NCBI GenBank assembly: GCA_015832175.1
Contig: WJXW01000006.1
Coordinates: forward strand, 620,001-684,000
From: Paraphaeosphaeria minitans
Taxonomy: Eukaryota > Ascomycota > Dothideomycetes > Pleosporales > Didymosphaeriaceae
Direction: 5' to 3'
DNA length: 64,000 bases
The notes beneath the pieces were generated by a model that was not told where the DNA came from, did no database searches, and saw only the letters and a list, made by a program, of their open reading frames with translations. The translations under genes and the position numbers were made by a program. This document shows positions 43,617 to 53,428 of this stretch, in pieces; the first letter of the stretch is position 1; each line of letters opens with the position of its first letter.

Positions 43617-45137
43617 CTACGCTGTCTTCCCCTTCTTACTCAACACATAATCCCCACCCCCGATCGCCTTCCACACCCCATACCATCCCCTCGCCATCTC
43701 GCTCTTCCACAAGATCCTCTTTATGCACGCCTTCCACCCGGTCCCAAATTCCCGCCTCGGTCCTCTATCCTTGACCTTCTCCCACACGCTCGGCAGACTC
43801 TCCGCGTTGAACTTCGCCCGCAACGTCGCATACCGCTCTTTATCGTAGATGCCCCACCATTCATCCTCTGTATAGAAGACGCGCGAGTACAGCCACTTCA
43901 GCCCGCCAAGTGACCGCGCTTTCGCCTCGATCTCGCGGTTCGCACGCACGTACTCGGCTTCGTCGGAGGGATGCGGGCCCCACACGCCAACGTTGATGTA
44001 CGCGCCTTCGTACACCGTGCCGGGATGCTTCCCTGGCACTTCGCCGGAGAAAGAGCACGGATGTCCCATCGACGACCGCCCATCTTTGCGCACAGGACAC
44101 AGCCACAGCGGATAAATCTCAAACGTCTTATCAACGTATTCCGCGAACTCTGCCGCATTTGGCGCCGGGAACGCAATGTCGTGGATGATGTAGCGGTCGG
44201 TGTGCCCGCTCGCGTGCAGCGCGTGGTACATGACGCGGGTGTGCATGAAGTAATCGAGGAGCAGGCGCGTCAACCAGGTAAAAGGCACGCGGAAGTGCGC
44301 GAAACCGTAGCTGCCCATCCAAAATGCGCCGCGGTCATAGCGGAAGAGATAGTCCTGGATGGGGACGCATTCGGTGGTCGGGCTGGGACGGGACGCGAGG
44401 CGCTGCGCATGCAGGTAAAACCAGGGGTCCCAGGGGCGGGAGAAGGTGCGGATAGGGAGAGTTGGGGAGGGAGTGGATGTGAGGCGGCCGGTGATGATGG
44501 CGCCGGAGGTGCGGGAGAAGAGGATGCCATCGACGTAGTCGGCGGTTGCGGAGGCGATTTTGACCTGCAACTTGGACATGGCGGAGGAGATGGAGGTGGT
44601 GGGGTGGTACGTAACCTCGACGTGGGAATCCACGTCAATGAGTTGCAATTCGACGCACGTTAGCACGCCCAGGGTGCCGAAACTGCCTCGAAGGCCCTCG
44701 AATAGCTCTTGGTTTTCTGTCGATGATGCGCGGGCTACGTCCCCATTTGCGAGGACGACTTCAGCGCTTAGTACCGTCCGGTCGAAGAATCCGTACTTGA
44801 AACTGCTGCTTTCACCCGCGGTGCCGACGAAGCCTCCACCGACGGTTATACCAGGGAATTCCATGACGACAGGCGGAAGGAGGCCTACTTTCATCGTCTC
44901 GCGGACGAGGGCATCCATAGAGACATTGGGTTCGACGACGGCGATTCTGGTGGCTGGGTCGATGGAGAGAACATTGTTAAGAGCGCTAACATCAACGATG
45001 GAGGCGCGGTCGAAGTTTGCATGGCGCGTGGAGTTTGTGCTCCCGTGATAAATGCGGAATGCGGTTTTGGTAGTGTAAAAGTGTGCAATGCGGGAGCGGA
45101 TGCGCTCGACGGCGGAGTTGTGGTTGTCCATTTCCAT
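43617..45137 (-). CDS. DHCR24-like FAD-linked oxidoreductase, copy 1
   Basis: Intronless, 506 residues from ATG 45137 (a second ATG at 45131 is also possible). The N-terminal half is an FAD-binding PCMH-type domain: FRIYHGSTNSTR, VVEPNVSMDALV, the flavin loop GITVGGGFVGTAGESSSF, and GSFGTLGVLTCVELQL. The C-terminal half (RPWDPWFYLHAQ, YLFRYDRGAFW, PLWLCPVR, FYTEDEWWGIYD) matches the Delta24-sterol reductase/DIMINUTO group. Animal DHCR24 reduces the sterol side-chain double bond with NADPH and FAD. Ergosterol synthesis does not need this step, so the substrate of the fungal protein is open. It lacks the N-terminal membrane helix of DHCR24. The paralog lies head-to-head 451 bp away. Confidence 0.85.
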   Translation of the reverse strand: MEMDNHNSAVERIRSRIAHFYTTKTAFRIYHGSTNSTRHANFDRASIVDVSALNNVLSIDPATRIAVVEPNVSMDALVRETMKVGLLPPVVMEFPGITVGGGFVGTAGESSSFKYGFFDRTVLSAEVVLANGDVARASSTENQELFEGLRGSFGTLGVLTCVELQLIDVDSHVEVTYHPTTSISSAMSKLQVKIASATADYVDGILFSRTSGAIITGRLTSTPSPTLPIRTFSRPWDPWFYLHAQRLASRPSPTTECVPIQDYLFRYDRGAFWMGSYGFAHFRVPFTWLTRLLLDYFMHTRVMYHALHASGHTDRYIIHDIAFPAPNAAEFAEYVDKTFEIYPLWLCPVRKDGRSSMGHPCSFSGEVPGKHPGTVYEGAYINVGVWGPHPSDEAEYVRANREIEAKARSLGGLKWLYSRVFYTEDEWWGIYDKERYATLRAKFNAESLPSVWEKVKDRGPRREFGTGWKACIKRILWKSEMARGWYGVWKAIGGGDYVLSKKGKTA

Positions 45138-45588
45138 CACCTATCAATCTTGCCACAGGGCTTCTGTTCCCTTCAAGTAATAAGCATCGCGAGTGTACGG
45201 TAGGGCTGTAAGAGTAGGTTCCCAGGGCCGAACGTTGGGATGCAAAACACCAGTCGACGAGTAGGTACTCGGCTAAGCGGAATCTCCAGCTGGTGTCGTT
45301 CCAAGCCTGTGGAGCCTGTTCCGTGGCTTCCGAAAACGTCCCAAAACGGAAAGAAAGATGCATCCGTGAGGCTCTGCGGAATCGGACGGCAGGCGCGATG
45401 CACAAGCGGTGCACTTACGTCTACCTACCTACGGTACCTACTCCTTCTTCAGCTGCCGTCATCCACTACCTATATTGGCGTCGCAGTAATAGCCACCTCT
45501 TCCTGTGCGTCGCATTGTTGCGTAGAATTCTTACTTTTTTTGTGGGGGGCTTTCCTATTACCTTTGTTCGGGCGATTACCTAGCTGCA
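45138..45588. promoter_or_regulatory. shared bidirectional promoter of the two DHCR24-like genes
   Basis: 451 bp between two start codons that point apart. It includes a CTACCTACCTACGGTACCTAC tract near 45421-45441 and a T-rich run near 45533-45541. The two paralogs are probably co-regulated from here. Confidence 0.55.
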
Positions 45589-47151
45589 ATGGACGCACAT
45601 AAAGAGGAAGTAGCGCGCATCTCAGAGCGGGTTCAAGCCTTTCAGCGCTCTTCAACACCGTTTCGAATCTACCACGGCAGTACGCTCTCGACGCGGGACT
45701 CGGTGCGGCAAAGAGACAGGATAATAGATACGAGCAGGCTCAGTCATGTTATACGATTCAACACGCAAGAGAAGACAGTGCTGGTGGAGCCGAATGTGCC
45801 CATGGACGCCTTGGTAGACGCCACTTTGCGCGAAGGTCTGCTGCCGAAGGTTGTGATGGAGCTTCCCAATATTACTGTAGGAGGTGGATTTGCGGGAACC
45901 TCGGGAGAATCGAGCTCGTTCCGGTATGGCCTATTCGACAGGTCTATGCGAGGGATTGAGGTGGTGTTGGGTAACGGAGAGATTGTGTGGGCAACGGGCA
46001 ACCGCGAGGATCCTCACCGCGACCTGTTCTTTGCATGTGCCGGCAGCTGTGGAACTCTTGGAGTGGTTACGCTGCTGGAGATGGAGCTCATTGATGCGCA
46101 GCCGTACGTCGAGCTCGAGTATAAAGCCGTTGCGAGCGTCAAAGAGGCGGTCGATGTGCTCCAAGAGGCCGAGCAAGACCCTCGCGTCGACTATATCGAC
46201 GGAATATTGTACTCGATTACCAGCGGGGTGATCATGATTGGAAGGTTGCGGGCTCAGCCCATTGAAGGTAAGTTCGGGCCATGGGCCTTGTTTCCGCACT
46301 CACCTGTTGCAGATGGAATTCAGTCGTTTGACAAACCTTGGGACCCTTGGTTCTACCTGGACGCTGAGCAGATTCTCAAACGCACAGAGAAAGGCGGAAA
46401 GCCATACAAACAGAGCATACCGACCAAGTCGTACCTGTTCCGGTACGATCGCGGGGTCTTTTGGGGCGGCGGGATCGCTTTCAAGTACTTCTGCATGCCA
46501 TTTGTCACCCTGACACGGCGGCTGCTTGACCCTTACATGTACAGCAGAACCATGATTCATGCGTTGCACCGTTCTGGTATATCATCGCAGGCGATCATCC
46601 AGGACCTGGGTGTTCCCTACGAAAGCGCAGAAGCTTTCATCGAGTGGACCGGTGAAAAGACCGGGTTCTGGCCACTATGGCTATGCCCGGTGAAGCCCCC
46701 ACCACGAGACGAGTGCAGCTTCTCCATGGCCAATGTGGACCCTGACAAGACAGTGCTGGATGTGGGCATATGGGGCATGGGACCCAGAGACCGTCCAAGG
46801 TTCGTTGCGCTCAACCGCGAATTCGAGGCCAAAGTAGCCGAGCTTGGTGGAATCAAATGCCTGTACGCTCATGCGTATTACACCGAAGACGAGTTCTGGC
46901 GGATATATGACGCGAGAAAGTACACGGGTTTGAGGCGAAAGTACCACGCGGGGTCATTGCCCAGCATATATGACAAAGTAAAGGTGGATCTTCAGGGCAT
47001 CGCCGGCCCCCAAAGCGTTCGAAGAGAAGAGACATGGGGCGAATGGACGAGTCGGAAGTTCTGGGGGACATGGCCGTTTGGCGGCCTCTACGGAGTGGCT
47101 AGCGCGACCAAAGGGCTGGTTATACAGAGCGACTTTCTACTGAAGAAGTAG
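45589..47151 (+). CDS. DHCR24-like FAD-linked oxidoreductase, copy 2
   Basis: The frame from ATG 45589 is open throughout, but 46268-46312 is a 45-nt segment with GTAAGT and TTGCAG ends that interrupts PIE|DGIQSF. Removing it gives 505 residues, matching copy 1. The FAD/PCMH half shows FRIYHGSTLSTR, VLVEPNVPMDALV, GGGFAGTSGESSSFRYG and GSCGTLGVVTLLEMEL. The C-terminal half shows KPWDPWFYLDAEQ, SYLFRYDRGVFW, PLWLCPVK and YYTEDEFWRIYD. Copies 1 and 2 agree block for block, so they arose by inverted duplication. With the SDR beyond copy 1, they could form a small redox cluster acting on an isoprenoid or sterol-like lipid; this is inference from gene order only. Confidence 0.86.
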   Translation: MDAHKEEVARISERVQAFQRSSTPFRIYHGSTLSTRDSVRQRDRIIDTSRLSHVIRFNTQEKTVLVEPNVPMDALVDATLREGLLPKVVMELPNITVGGGFAGTSGESSSFRYGLFDRSMRGIEVVLGNGEIVWATGNREDPHRDLFFACAGSCGTLGVVTLLEMELIDAQPYVELEYKAVASVKEAVDVLQEAEQDPRVDYIDGILYSITSGVIMIGRLRAQPIEGKFGPWALFPHSPVADGIQSFDKPWDPWFYLDAEQILKRTEKGGKPYKQSIPTKSYLFRYDRGVFWGGGIAFKYFCMPFVTLTRRLLDPYMYSRTMIHALHRSGISSQAIIQDLGVPYESAEAFIEWTGEKTGFWPLWLCPVKPPPRDECSFSMANVDPDKTVLDVGIWGMGPRDRPRFVALNREFEAKVAELGGIKCLYAHAYYTEDEFWRIYDARKYTGLRRKYHAGSLPSIYDKVKVDLQGIAGPQSVRREETWGEWTSRKFWGTWPFGGLYGVASATKGLVIQSDFLLKK

Positions 47152-47811
47152 GAGAGCATCGTCCGGCCGTGTGTGCACCATGTAGGCACAAGAAACAGGC
47201 CGAGAGACCCTGGCGCTGCCTCGACGGGCGATAAAAGCTACCTATGGGCCGCATGAGTTCAGAGTGACGTGGAGAGCCCAGGCGAGCCTTTCCGCCCTTG
47301 GGAATCTTGCAGGCTGGTTGTATGGAAGATCAGCAGCGCCTTGACGATGGGCGCGGGGTGGGGGAGAGGCAGCGCGGAGCCAGAAGCGCGTGGAGCAGGT
47401 GCGACGCGTGAACGTCATGGGCCGTGAGCGTCCTGATTGGTTCGTGCGTGGGTGCCGGTTGACGTTGACGTACATTGTAGGCATAGCGCGACATGAAACG
47501 AACGGGCTCCCAGCCACCAGCAATTGCACGTCCACCCGCCCTCACTGCTGCCTCCATCCCTCGCCAACTGTACAGAAAATACCCACCCTGACTCGGCTCG
47601 CTGCGAAAAAAAAAACCTCGCCCTCCTCACCCACCTTGTTACGCAAACAACTCGACACGGCGACGCGTCACAGCTGTCTTGATTTTTTTGGGACCTCTGC
47701 AGCACACAGCACACAGCACACAGCACACAGCTCGCAGCACATAGCACACAGCACACAGCTCGCAGCAAGATCGACACAAACACAAACGCAAACCCACACA
47801 CATCTGTCGCC
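47152..47811. promoter_or_regulatory. upstream region of the coiled-coil gene
   Basis: 660 bp. It ends with a 5' untranslated region that has an A10 run near 47608-47617 and a heptanucleotide repeat listed separately. No gene. Confidence 0.45.
47701..47763 (+). repeat. 7-bp minisatellite, nine units
   Basis: Nine head-to-tail heptamers fill 47701-47763. Six are AGCACAC, one is AGCACAT and two are AGCTCGC. The array ends 48 bp before the start codon of the 1134-aa coiled-coil gene, so it probably lies in the 5' untranslated region or core promoter. Copy number is likely variable between strains. Confidence 0.85.
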
Positions 47812-50800
47812 ATGGCTCGCCCCAGCGGCCTCGCCTCAGACCACCACCCCGAAGGCCCAGGCGATGCTCCCCGCCACCGGAAGGGTCGCAAGAGCACTCC
47901 GTCCGCCAACGCCTCGCAGACCAGCAAGCGCGCAGCCTCGCCCTTGGAGCAATCGTCACCCGCGCCGAAACGCGTGCGGGTAGCATCCGACGACCACGAC
48001 CAGCTCGCCCGCGAGCTCGAGGAGTCGGTCATCCGCCAACAGTCACAGACGCCCACAGCGACAATCCGCAAGGCCATCGCACGCCACCCCCGCCGCAACT
48101 CGGAGCCAGTAGTCGCCTTTGCCGATGACGACGAGGAAGAGGACGAGGACGAAGATGAGGACGACTTGCAGTTGACCCCGTCGGCCTCGACCCAGCCCCT
48201 GCCCGGCCTCACACCACATCTTCGCCGCATTGGAGCACCCCGCGGCCGACCCACCAACGCCGCCCGCCGTGCCCGCATGTCGATGCCCGCCCAGATTCGC
48301 CTCGAGTCGGTCGACGAAGCCCACGGCAGCCAGATTCAGTTTGCACCCTTCAAGGCCACCATCGACAGCCGCACCCGCCGTCGGCTCAAGCGCAACCACC
48401 TCGCCGAAGAGTACAACGATCTCGAGTACCACCAGAAGGAGGACCAGCGCCTGCGAAAGGCCTATATCGAGCTCAGCAACCAGCTCAAGGAGAAGAACGA
48501 ACAGATCAAAGACCTGGAATACCAGATTGAGGCCCGTCGCTTGGGTGAAATCAACTTGACCGAAGGCGAGACGGACGACCTACGTGCCCAGCTCACCCGC
48601 GCCCGGGAGGAGATTGAGGACCTGCGGGCGTCTTCAGTGTACCGCGGCGACTCACGCGAGATGAGCGCGTTCGACACCATGGACGGCGCTTTCGATGACG
48701 ATGACGACGAGCCGTTCCTGGCCATTGACCCTAATGACCCCGACGGCCCCGACATGGAGGCCCCCGAGACCCTGCCTAATGGCCCGTACGCTGACCGCGT
48801 GACCGCGCTTTCCAGCCAGGTCACCGTCGAAAGCTTGAAGTCCATTGCCCACACGAGCCAGGACGCACTGGCCGAAGTATCGGAAACTGATCCGTCCTCG
48901 CTACCGGACAAGATCTCGGAGAAGGCCGTCAAGCGTTACCAGTCGGAGATCGATCGTCTGATCGAACAGGTAGCCACATCACAGGGTGCTCTGCGCGTCG
49001 TCTCCATTGAGCTGCAGAATCTGAACATTCTCCCACCCGGCGCGTCAACGGACGCCATTCTCAACTCCATGCGCCTTGTTCTCGAAGACATTCGCGAGGA
49101 GATGGAGAAATTGGTGCCGGGTTGCTCCTTGGGACTGCATAACGGCGAGTTTCTGCGGAAGTTGCCTATGCTGTTCGAGGATGTCCTAGCCGAGCTTCGA
49201 GAGAAGACCACCGTGGCTGAAACCCATTTCAACGAAGCTCGTGTCATGCGGGCCCAGTTCGAAAACTCTCTGTGTCTTTTGGAGCGCTCTGAAGCCCGTA
49301 ATGATTCCTTGGATGATAAGATCGTCGGCTTGCAGCAAGGCAACGAGGACCTGCGCGCCGAAATCGCGAACCTGGAGGAGCGTGTTACCACTCTGGACGC
49401 GCTCACCAACCAGCAGGATGCCGAGCTAAAGGACAAGGATGCCAAGATCCACGGGTTGGAGAACGACATCGAGGACAAGGAGACCGCGCTCACTCGCCTC
49501 CGCGATTCGATCGAGAAGTACCGCGGCGACCTTGACACCGTCACCGAGACAGCCACCCGTACCGAGGCGACCTACAAGGAGACCATCGCCGAGCTGAAGG
49601 ACAATCACGCCGCCGAAGTTCTGGGTTTGCAGACGCAGTACCAGGATGAAAACGAACGTTTCCTACAAGCGCAAGGTCAGGCCGAACAGAAGACGGAGTA
49701 CATCGAAGAGCTCGAAAAGCACGTCAAGAACATTGAAAAGCAAGTGTCCGACCTGATGGAAGACCTGGAGCAGCTCCGAGACCTTCTCGCCACTACAAAC
49801 GAGGAGCATGACGAGACCAAGGCTTTGCTTCAAGAGGAGCAGGATCGTACCTACGCTCAGCAGAACCAGATCGAGAATCTAGAGGAGAAGCTTGAGCAGT
49901 TGACAATCGAGCTCTCCGAGACTCGCGAGAACCTTGAGGCGGAGCGCACTCGGCGGGAGCAGACCGAGGCTGATCTTGATCAGGCTAACGCCGAGGTTGA
50001 AGATCTGAAGGCGCGCCTACAGGCAGAGCGTCAGGAGTCTCAAGGTCTTCGATCCAAGCTTTTCCAGGTCCAGATGGAGCGAGAGGAAGCAGTCAAGAAT
50101 CTGGAGGAAGACGCTCGGGAGCGTGAAGACGCCCTGAACAACTCACTTACCCTTGAGACGTCAGCGCGCCAAGAAGTTGAGCAGAGCCTGGCCGACCGGA
50201 ACCTGCAGATCACGCAGTTGCTGGCGGACATCGCGTCTCGGGATGCAGAGATCACCCGACTGACACAGGAGCTGGCTAAAACTGAACAGAACCGGGACGA
50301 GCTTGTCGCAGATCTTAACCTGCAGATTAACGACCTGAAGCAGAAGTTCGCAGCTTTGCAAAACACCTCTGATAGCACCATCGCCGCGCTGCAGGCCAAC
50401 ATCACTGACCTGACGAACGAGTTAAATGCGCTCCAGGTCGAGAATGAACGCATTACAGCCGCCGCTGCAGATACTGAGCGCGACCTCCGCGAGGAGTTGG
50501 CTCAGAAGGAGCAAGAGTTGGCCCAGCGCAACGTAGAGCTTGCGGAGCTCCAGGGCAACTATGCCCAGCTTGAGGACGATCATCGATACACCATCGACAG
50601 CTTCTCCACGGAACAGCTGCACTTCAACCGGCTACAAGAGAAGTGGATCCGGGGCCAAGCGACGATGCAGGAGAAGATCCAAACCCTGGAAGCTCGGGTG
50701 CGCGATCTGGAGGCGGCAGCCGCTCAGCAAGTCTTGGACCACGAAGCCATCATCCGCGAGAAGGAAGGCGAGGTCCAGGAGTTGCACTTGCTCGCCGACA

Positions 50801-51216
50801 CCCGCGTCGAGAAAATTCTCGAAAAAGATCAGCAGATCGAGGCGCTCAAAGAGGCCTTTGTCGCGCAAGAGCTCGACTCGCGCCAAACCATCGACGCGCT
50901 GCTCGAAACTCAGCGTCTTGCCCAGCTACAGAATGAGGAGCTCGCTGCTGTGCTCAAGAAACGCAATGCGGACACGCTCGATGCCGTCCGCGATATGCAG
51001 GTCAAGGGCGTGGTCATCAAGAGGAAGGACACCAGTCTCAACAAGGTCAGCAACGGCAAGGTGACCAAGATCAGCGAGCGTGTGAAGGTTGGCAAGAAGA
51101 CCCGCGCCGGCAAGATCGCCAAGGAGCGCAGGTGGCGCGACTCTGGGTTTGGTGCGGACAGCGACATTGAGAATGAGGAGGTTGACTTCGATGCGCCTGA
51201 GCCTATCGCCGGTTAG
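47812..51216 (+). CDS. large coiled-coil protein, 1134 aa
   Basis: Single exon of 1134 residues from ATG 47812. The first 180 residues are disordered, basic and Ser/Pro-rich, with PAPKRVRV as a likely nuclear signal and an acidic run of about 16 residues (DDDEEEDEDEDEDD). From about residue 200 to 1060 it is almost pure coiled coil, with Glu/Leu/Gln/Arg heptads (ELSNQLKEKNEQIKDLEYQ, then ENLEAERTRREQTEADLDQ). One break near 290-330 is acidic (AIDPNDPDGPD) and another near 405-440 is more globular (LQNLNILPPGAST). The tail is basic (KVGKKTRAGKIAKERRWR), then acidic. I do not recognise a named family. The architecture suits a nuclear-scaffold, spindle or SMC-associated role, but homology was not tested. 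Confidence 0.85.
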   Translation: MARPSGLASDHHPEGPGDAPRHRKGRKSTPSANASQTSKRAASPLEQSSPAPKRVRVASDDHDQLARELEESVIRQQSQTPTATIRKAIARHPRRNSEPVVAFADDDEEEDEDEDEDDLQLTPSASTQPLPGLTPHLRRIGAPRGRPTNAARRARMSMPAQIRLESVDEAHGSQIQFAPFKATIDSRTRRRLKRNHLAEEYNDLEYHQKEDQRLRKAYIELSNQLKEKNEQIKDLEYQIEARRLGEINLTEGETDDLRAQLTRAREEIEDLRASSVYRGDSREMSAFDTMDGAFDDDDDEPFLAIDPNDPDGPDMEAPETLPNGPYADRVTALSSQVTVESLKSIAHTSQDALAEVSETDPSSLPDKISEKAVKRYQSEIDRLIEQVATSQGALRVVSIELQNLNILPPGASTDAILNSMRLVLEDIREEMEKLVPGCSLGLHNGEFLRKLPMLFEDVLAELREKTTVAETHFNEARVMRAQFENSLCLLERSEARNDSLDDKIVGLQQGNEDLRAEIANLEERVTTLDALTNQQDAELKDKDAKIHGLENDIEDKETALTRLRDSIEKYRGDLDTVTETATRTEATYKETIAELKDNHAAEVLGLQTQYQDENERFLQAQGQAEQKTEYIEELEKHVKNIEKQVSDLMEDLEQLRDLLATTNEEHDETKALLQEEQDRTYAQQNQIENLEEKLEQLTIELSETRENLEAERTRREQTEADLDQANAEVEDLKARLQAERQESQGLRSKLFQVQMEREEAVKNLEEDAREREDALNNSLTLETSARQEVEQSLADRNLQITQLLADIASRDAEITRLTQELAKTEQNRDELVADLNLQINDLKQKFAALQNTSDSTIAALQANITDLTNELNALQVENERITAAAADTERDLREELAQKEQELAQRNVELAELQGNYAQLEDDHRYTIDSFSTEQLHFNRLQEKWIRGQATMQEKIQTLEARVRDLEAAAAQQVLDHEAIIREKEGEVQELHLLADTRVEKILEKDQQIEALKEAFVAQELDSRQTIDALLETQRLAQLQNEELAAVLKKRNADTLDAVRDMQVKGVVIKRKDTSLNKVSNGKVTKISERVKVGKKTRAGKIAKERRWRDSGFGADSDIENEEVDFDAPEPIAG

Positions 51217-52007
51217 TTGCCGCCGATCTTGTCCTCCCCGCTTTTCGGAAAGACCTGAGCGTCACAAGGATTGGGTAGCTGGTTGGATGTTTCTTTCGGA
51301 TTGTTGATTATTCCCAAGGGATGTCTTGTCAACATCACGGCCGCACACACATGACGAATCTCCCGTCTCGTTTGAATACGAGCCAGGACTTTTCCTTTTC
51401 TTTCTTATCGAATCCTTACCCCTTTTGTATTTGGAACAGCGGGTTTTCGACATTGCGGAGGGTGGGGTCTCTTGTTGGATCAAAATGGGATTGTGGAGTG
51501 GAGTGGATATTTGCATGGCACCGAGCGGGGCGTATTGGGTACATAGCACAGCATACCCCTAATGAGTGTGTCACATGACATGAGCGGACGAATACATCTT
51601 TCTCATTTTTTTTTAAAATCGGTCCACTGGGCTGGCGATGCGAGTTGCGTTGTTCGTAGCTGCGGTGAAGGATACTGGGGCAACGTGATGGTTGTTCGTA
51701 TTGGGGGGTCGTATACTGAGATCGCAGCCTCGCGAACGATGCACCGGGTTACGAGGTATGATGCCTTATCCTTGTTGAACACTATCGTGTAGTAATTATA
51801 GCATTCGGTATCTTTGTGTTTTCACTTTCATTTTTTTTTTCAATAGACAACATCACAGCAACTTCTTGTGGTCTGTCATCATTTGATCAAACGTTTTGAT
51901 TTATCAATTGCTAGATATAGATGCAAGAAGCGAAGAGGAAGAACAGAAGACGGAATCGCACACATCTAGTGTGTCACAGCGAGCTACAACACAAATGACT
52001 TGGCCAT
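51217..52007. other. intergenic, convergent
   Basis: About 790 bp between convergent genes, with T-rich runs near 51607 and 51830. No gene seen. Confidence 0.4.
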
Positions 52008-53428
52008 CTATGCGCGGCTGAAGCACTTGGTGAGCAAAGGCTGGTCGGTGGATCCGGTAGGCGTCAAGCTCAGGACATACGACGTGTCGAAAGCACCCGC
52101 AGCCCACCCGATGTATCCGAGGTAGACGTCGCTGTTCTGGTTGAGCGACGCGATGGCCGCGCAGACGTCGGTCTCGCAGGAAGACGTGTTGCCGCCGCCG
52201 ACCTCGGACAGGAGGGCCTGGCGCTTGTTGGTGCGGAGCCAGGTGGCGAGCGGGACGAAGGTGTCGGCGACGTGGTCCGAGGTGCACTCGGCGTTGGTGC
52301 CGCTGTTGTCGCTGTCGAGGTAGCGGTGGACGTCGAAGATGAGCTTGCTGGTGGTGCCGTCGGCGTCGGTGACCTTGAGCAGAGCGGGCCCGCTGTTGGC
52401 GGCGAAGGTGCCTGCGGAGGTGTAGTCGGTTCCGGGGAGGAGGATCAGCTGCGACGATGCGCCGGCTTTGCGGATGGCGGTGACGGCGGCCTGGACCGAG
52501 GTCGCCCATGTGCTCATGGTGAGGTCGTGGGGCTCGTTCATGAGGCCGAAGGCAATGTTCTTCTCGGAGGCGTACTTGGTGGCCAGCTTGGACCACACGT
52601 CAGCAAACTGAGCGTCGGTGGGACCACCCTGGCCGACGATGCCACCGTTCCAGCGAGCGTAGTTGTGGAGGTCGATGACGCAGAGGGCGCCGGTGGCCAA
52701 GCAGCCCTGGACCAGGTTGTCGTAGGCAGCGCCCACGGTGGCGTCGATGGGGCCACCGAGGACGTTGTTGAGGAGATGCTGCCATCCGATGGGCAGACGG
52801 AAGACGTTGAGCTTGTCGTCGGTGGCGAAGTGCTTCATCTGGGCAATGCCGTTGGCGCCAGGGTCGCTGTAGGCTCCACCGCATGATCCATCGGTGGAGC
52901 AGCCGAAGTCGAAACCTGCAATGTTCACACCGGCGTATTGTGTCTTGCCGGAAGAGGAGGTGGCTGCAGCAGCCTTTGCAGTAGACACTGTGCTCGAGGC
53001 CACAGCCACAACAGCAGAGGTCTTGATCGCAGAAGTCTTGACCACAGGAGTCTCGGTCGCAGAACTCTTGACCGCAGAAGTCTTGACCACAGGAGTCTCG
53101 ACCGAGGACGTCTTAGTAGCTACGCAATCATTAGCATCTTATCTCAAAATCAAGTTCAGGTGAGCTTACCGTCAGAGGAGCAGACGAGAGTTACGAATGT
53201 AGTCCTCGCCGGGGCCGAGCTGACTGCAGCGGAGGCAGCGCCGGGAACGCACTGGTAGTACCATTCGTTCTGGACCTGGCAGTGATAGCCAGACACGCAT
53301 GAGGTGGCACCAGTCCAGCCTATTCCACCACACCGAGAATAAGCAGCGCCTGGAGCATCAGCAGCGGCGGCAGCAACGGCAGCTCCGGTTGCCGCCAAAG
53401 CAGTGAATGCGAAAGAGTAGCGAGCCAT
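52008..53428 (-). CDS. GH5 endoglucanase with N-terminal CBM1 (2 exons)
   Basis: Exons 53428-53170 and 53119-52008 (GTAAGC...CGTAG) give 456 residues. Order: signal peptide ([15 protein letters not shown]); CBM1 cellulose-binding module ([15 protein letters not shown], then [17 protein letters not shown]) with the usual Cys and aromatic residues; Ser/Thr/Val linker with a 15-residue repeat; GH5 catalytic domain. Catalytic residues are visible as the acid/base Glu in GLMNEPHD and the nucleophile Glu in LLSEVGGG. Other family blocks are [34 protein letters not shown] and [11 protein letters not shown]1-linker-GH5 is the layout of subfamily 5 endoglucanases such as Trichoderma EGII, which cleave internal beta-1,4 bonds of cellulose outside the cell. 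Confidence 0.95.
53031..53100 (-). repeat. 45-bp linker repeat inside the GH5 gene
   Basis: A 25-bp block starting AGAAGTCTTGACCACAGGAG occurs at 53031-53055 and 53076-53100, period 45 bp. In protein it is a 15-residue unit, [15 protein letters not shown] followed by [15 protein letters not shown]. It lengthens the flexible, probably O-glycosylated linker. Confidence 0.8.
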
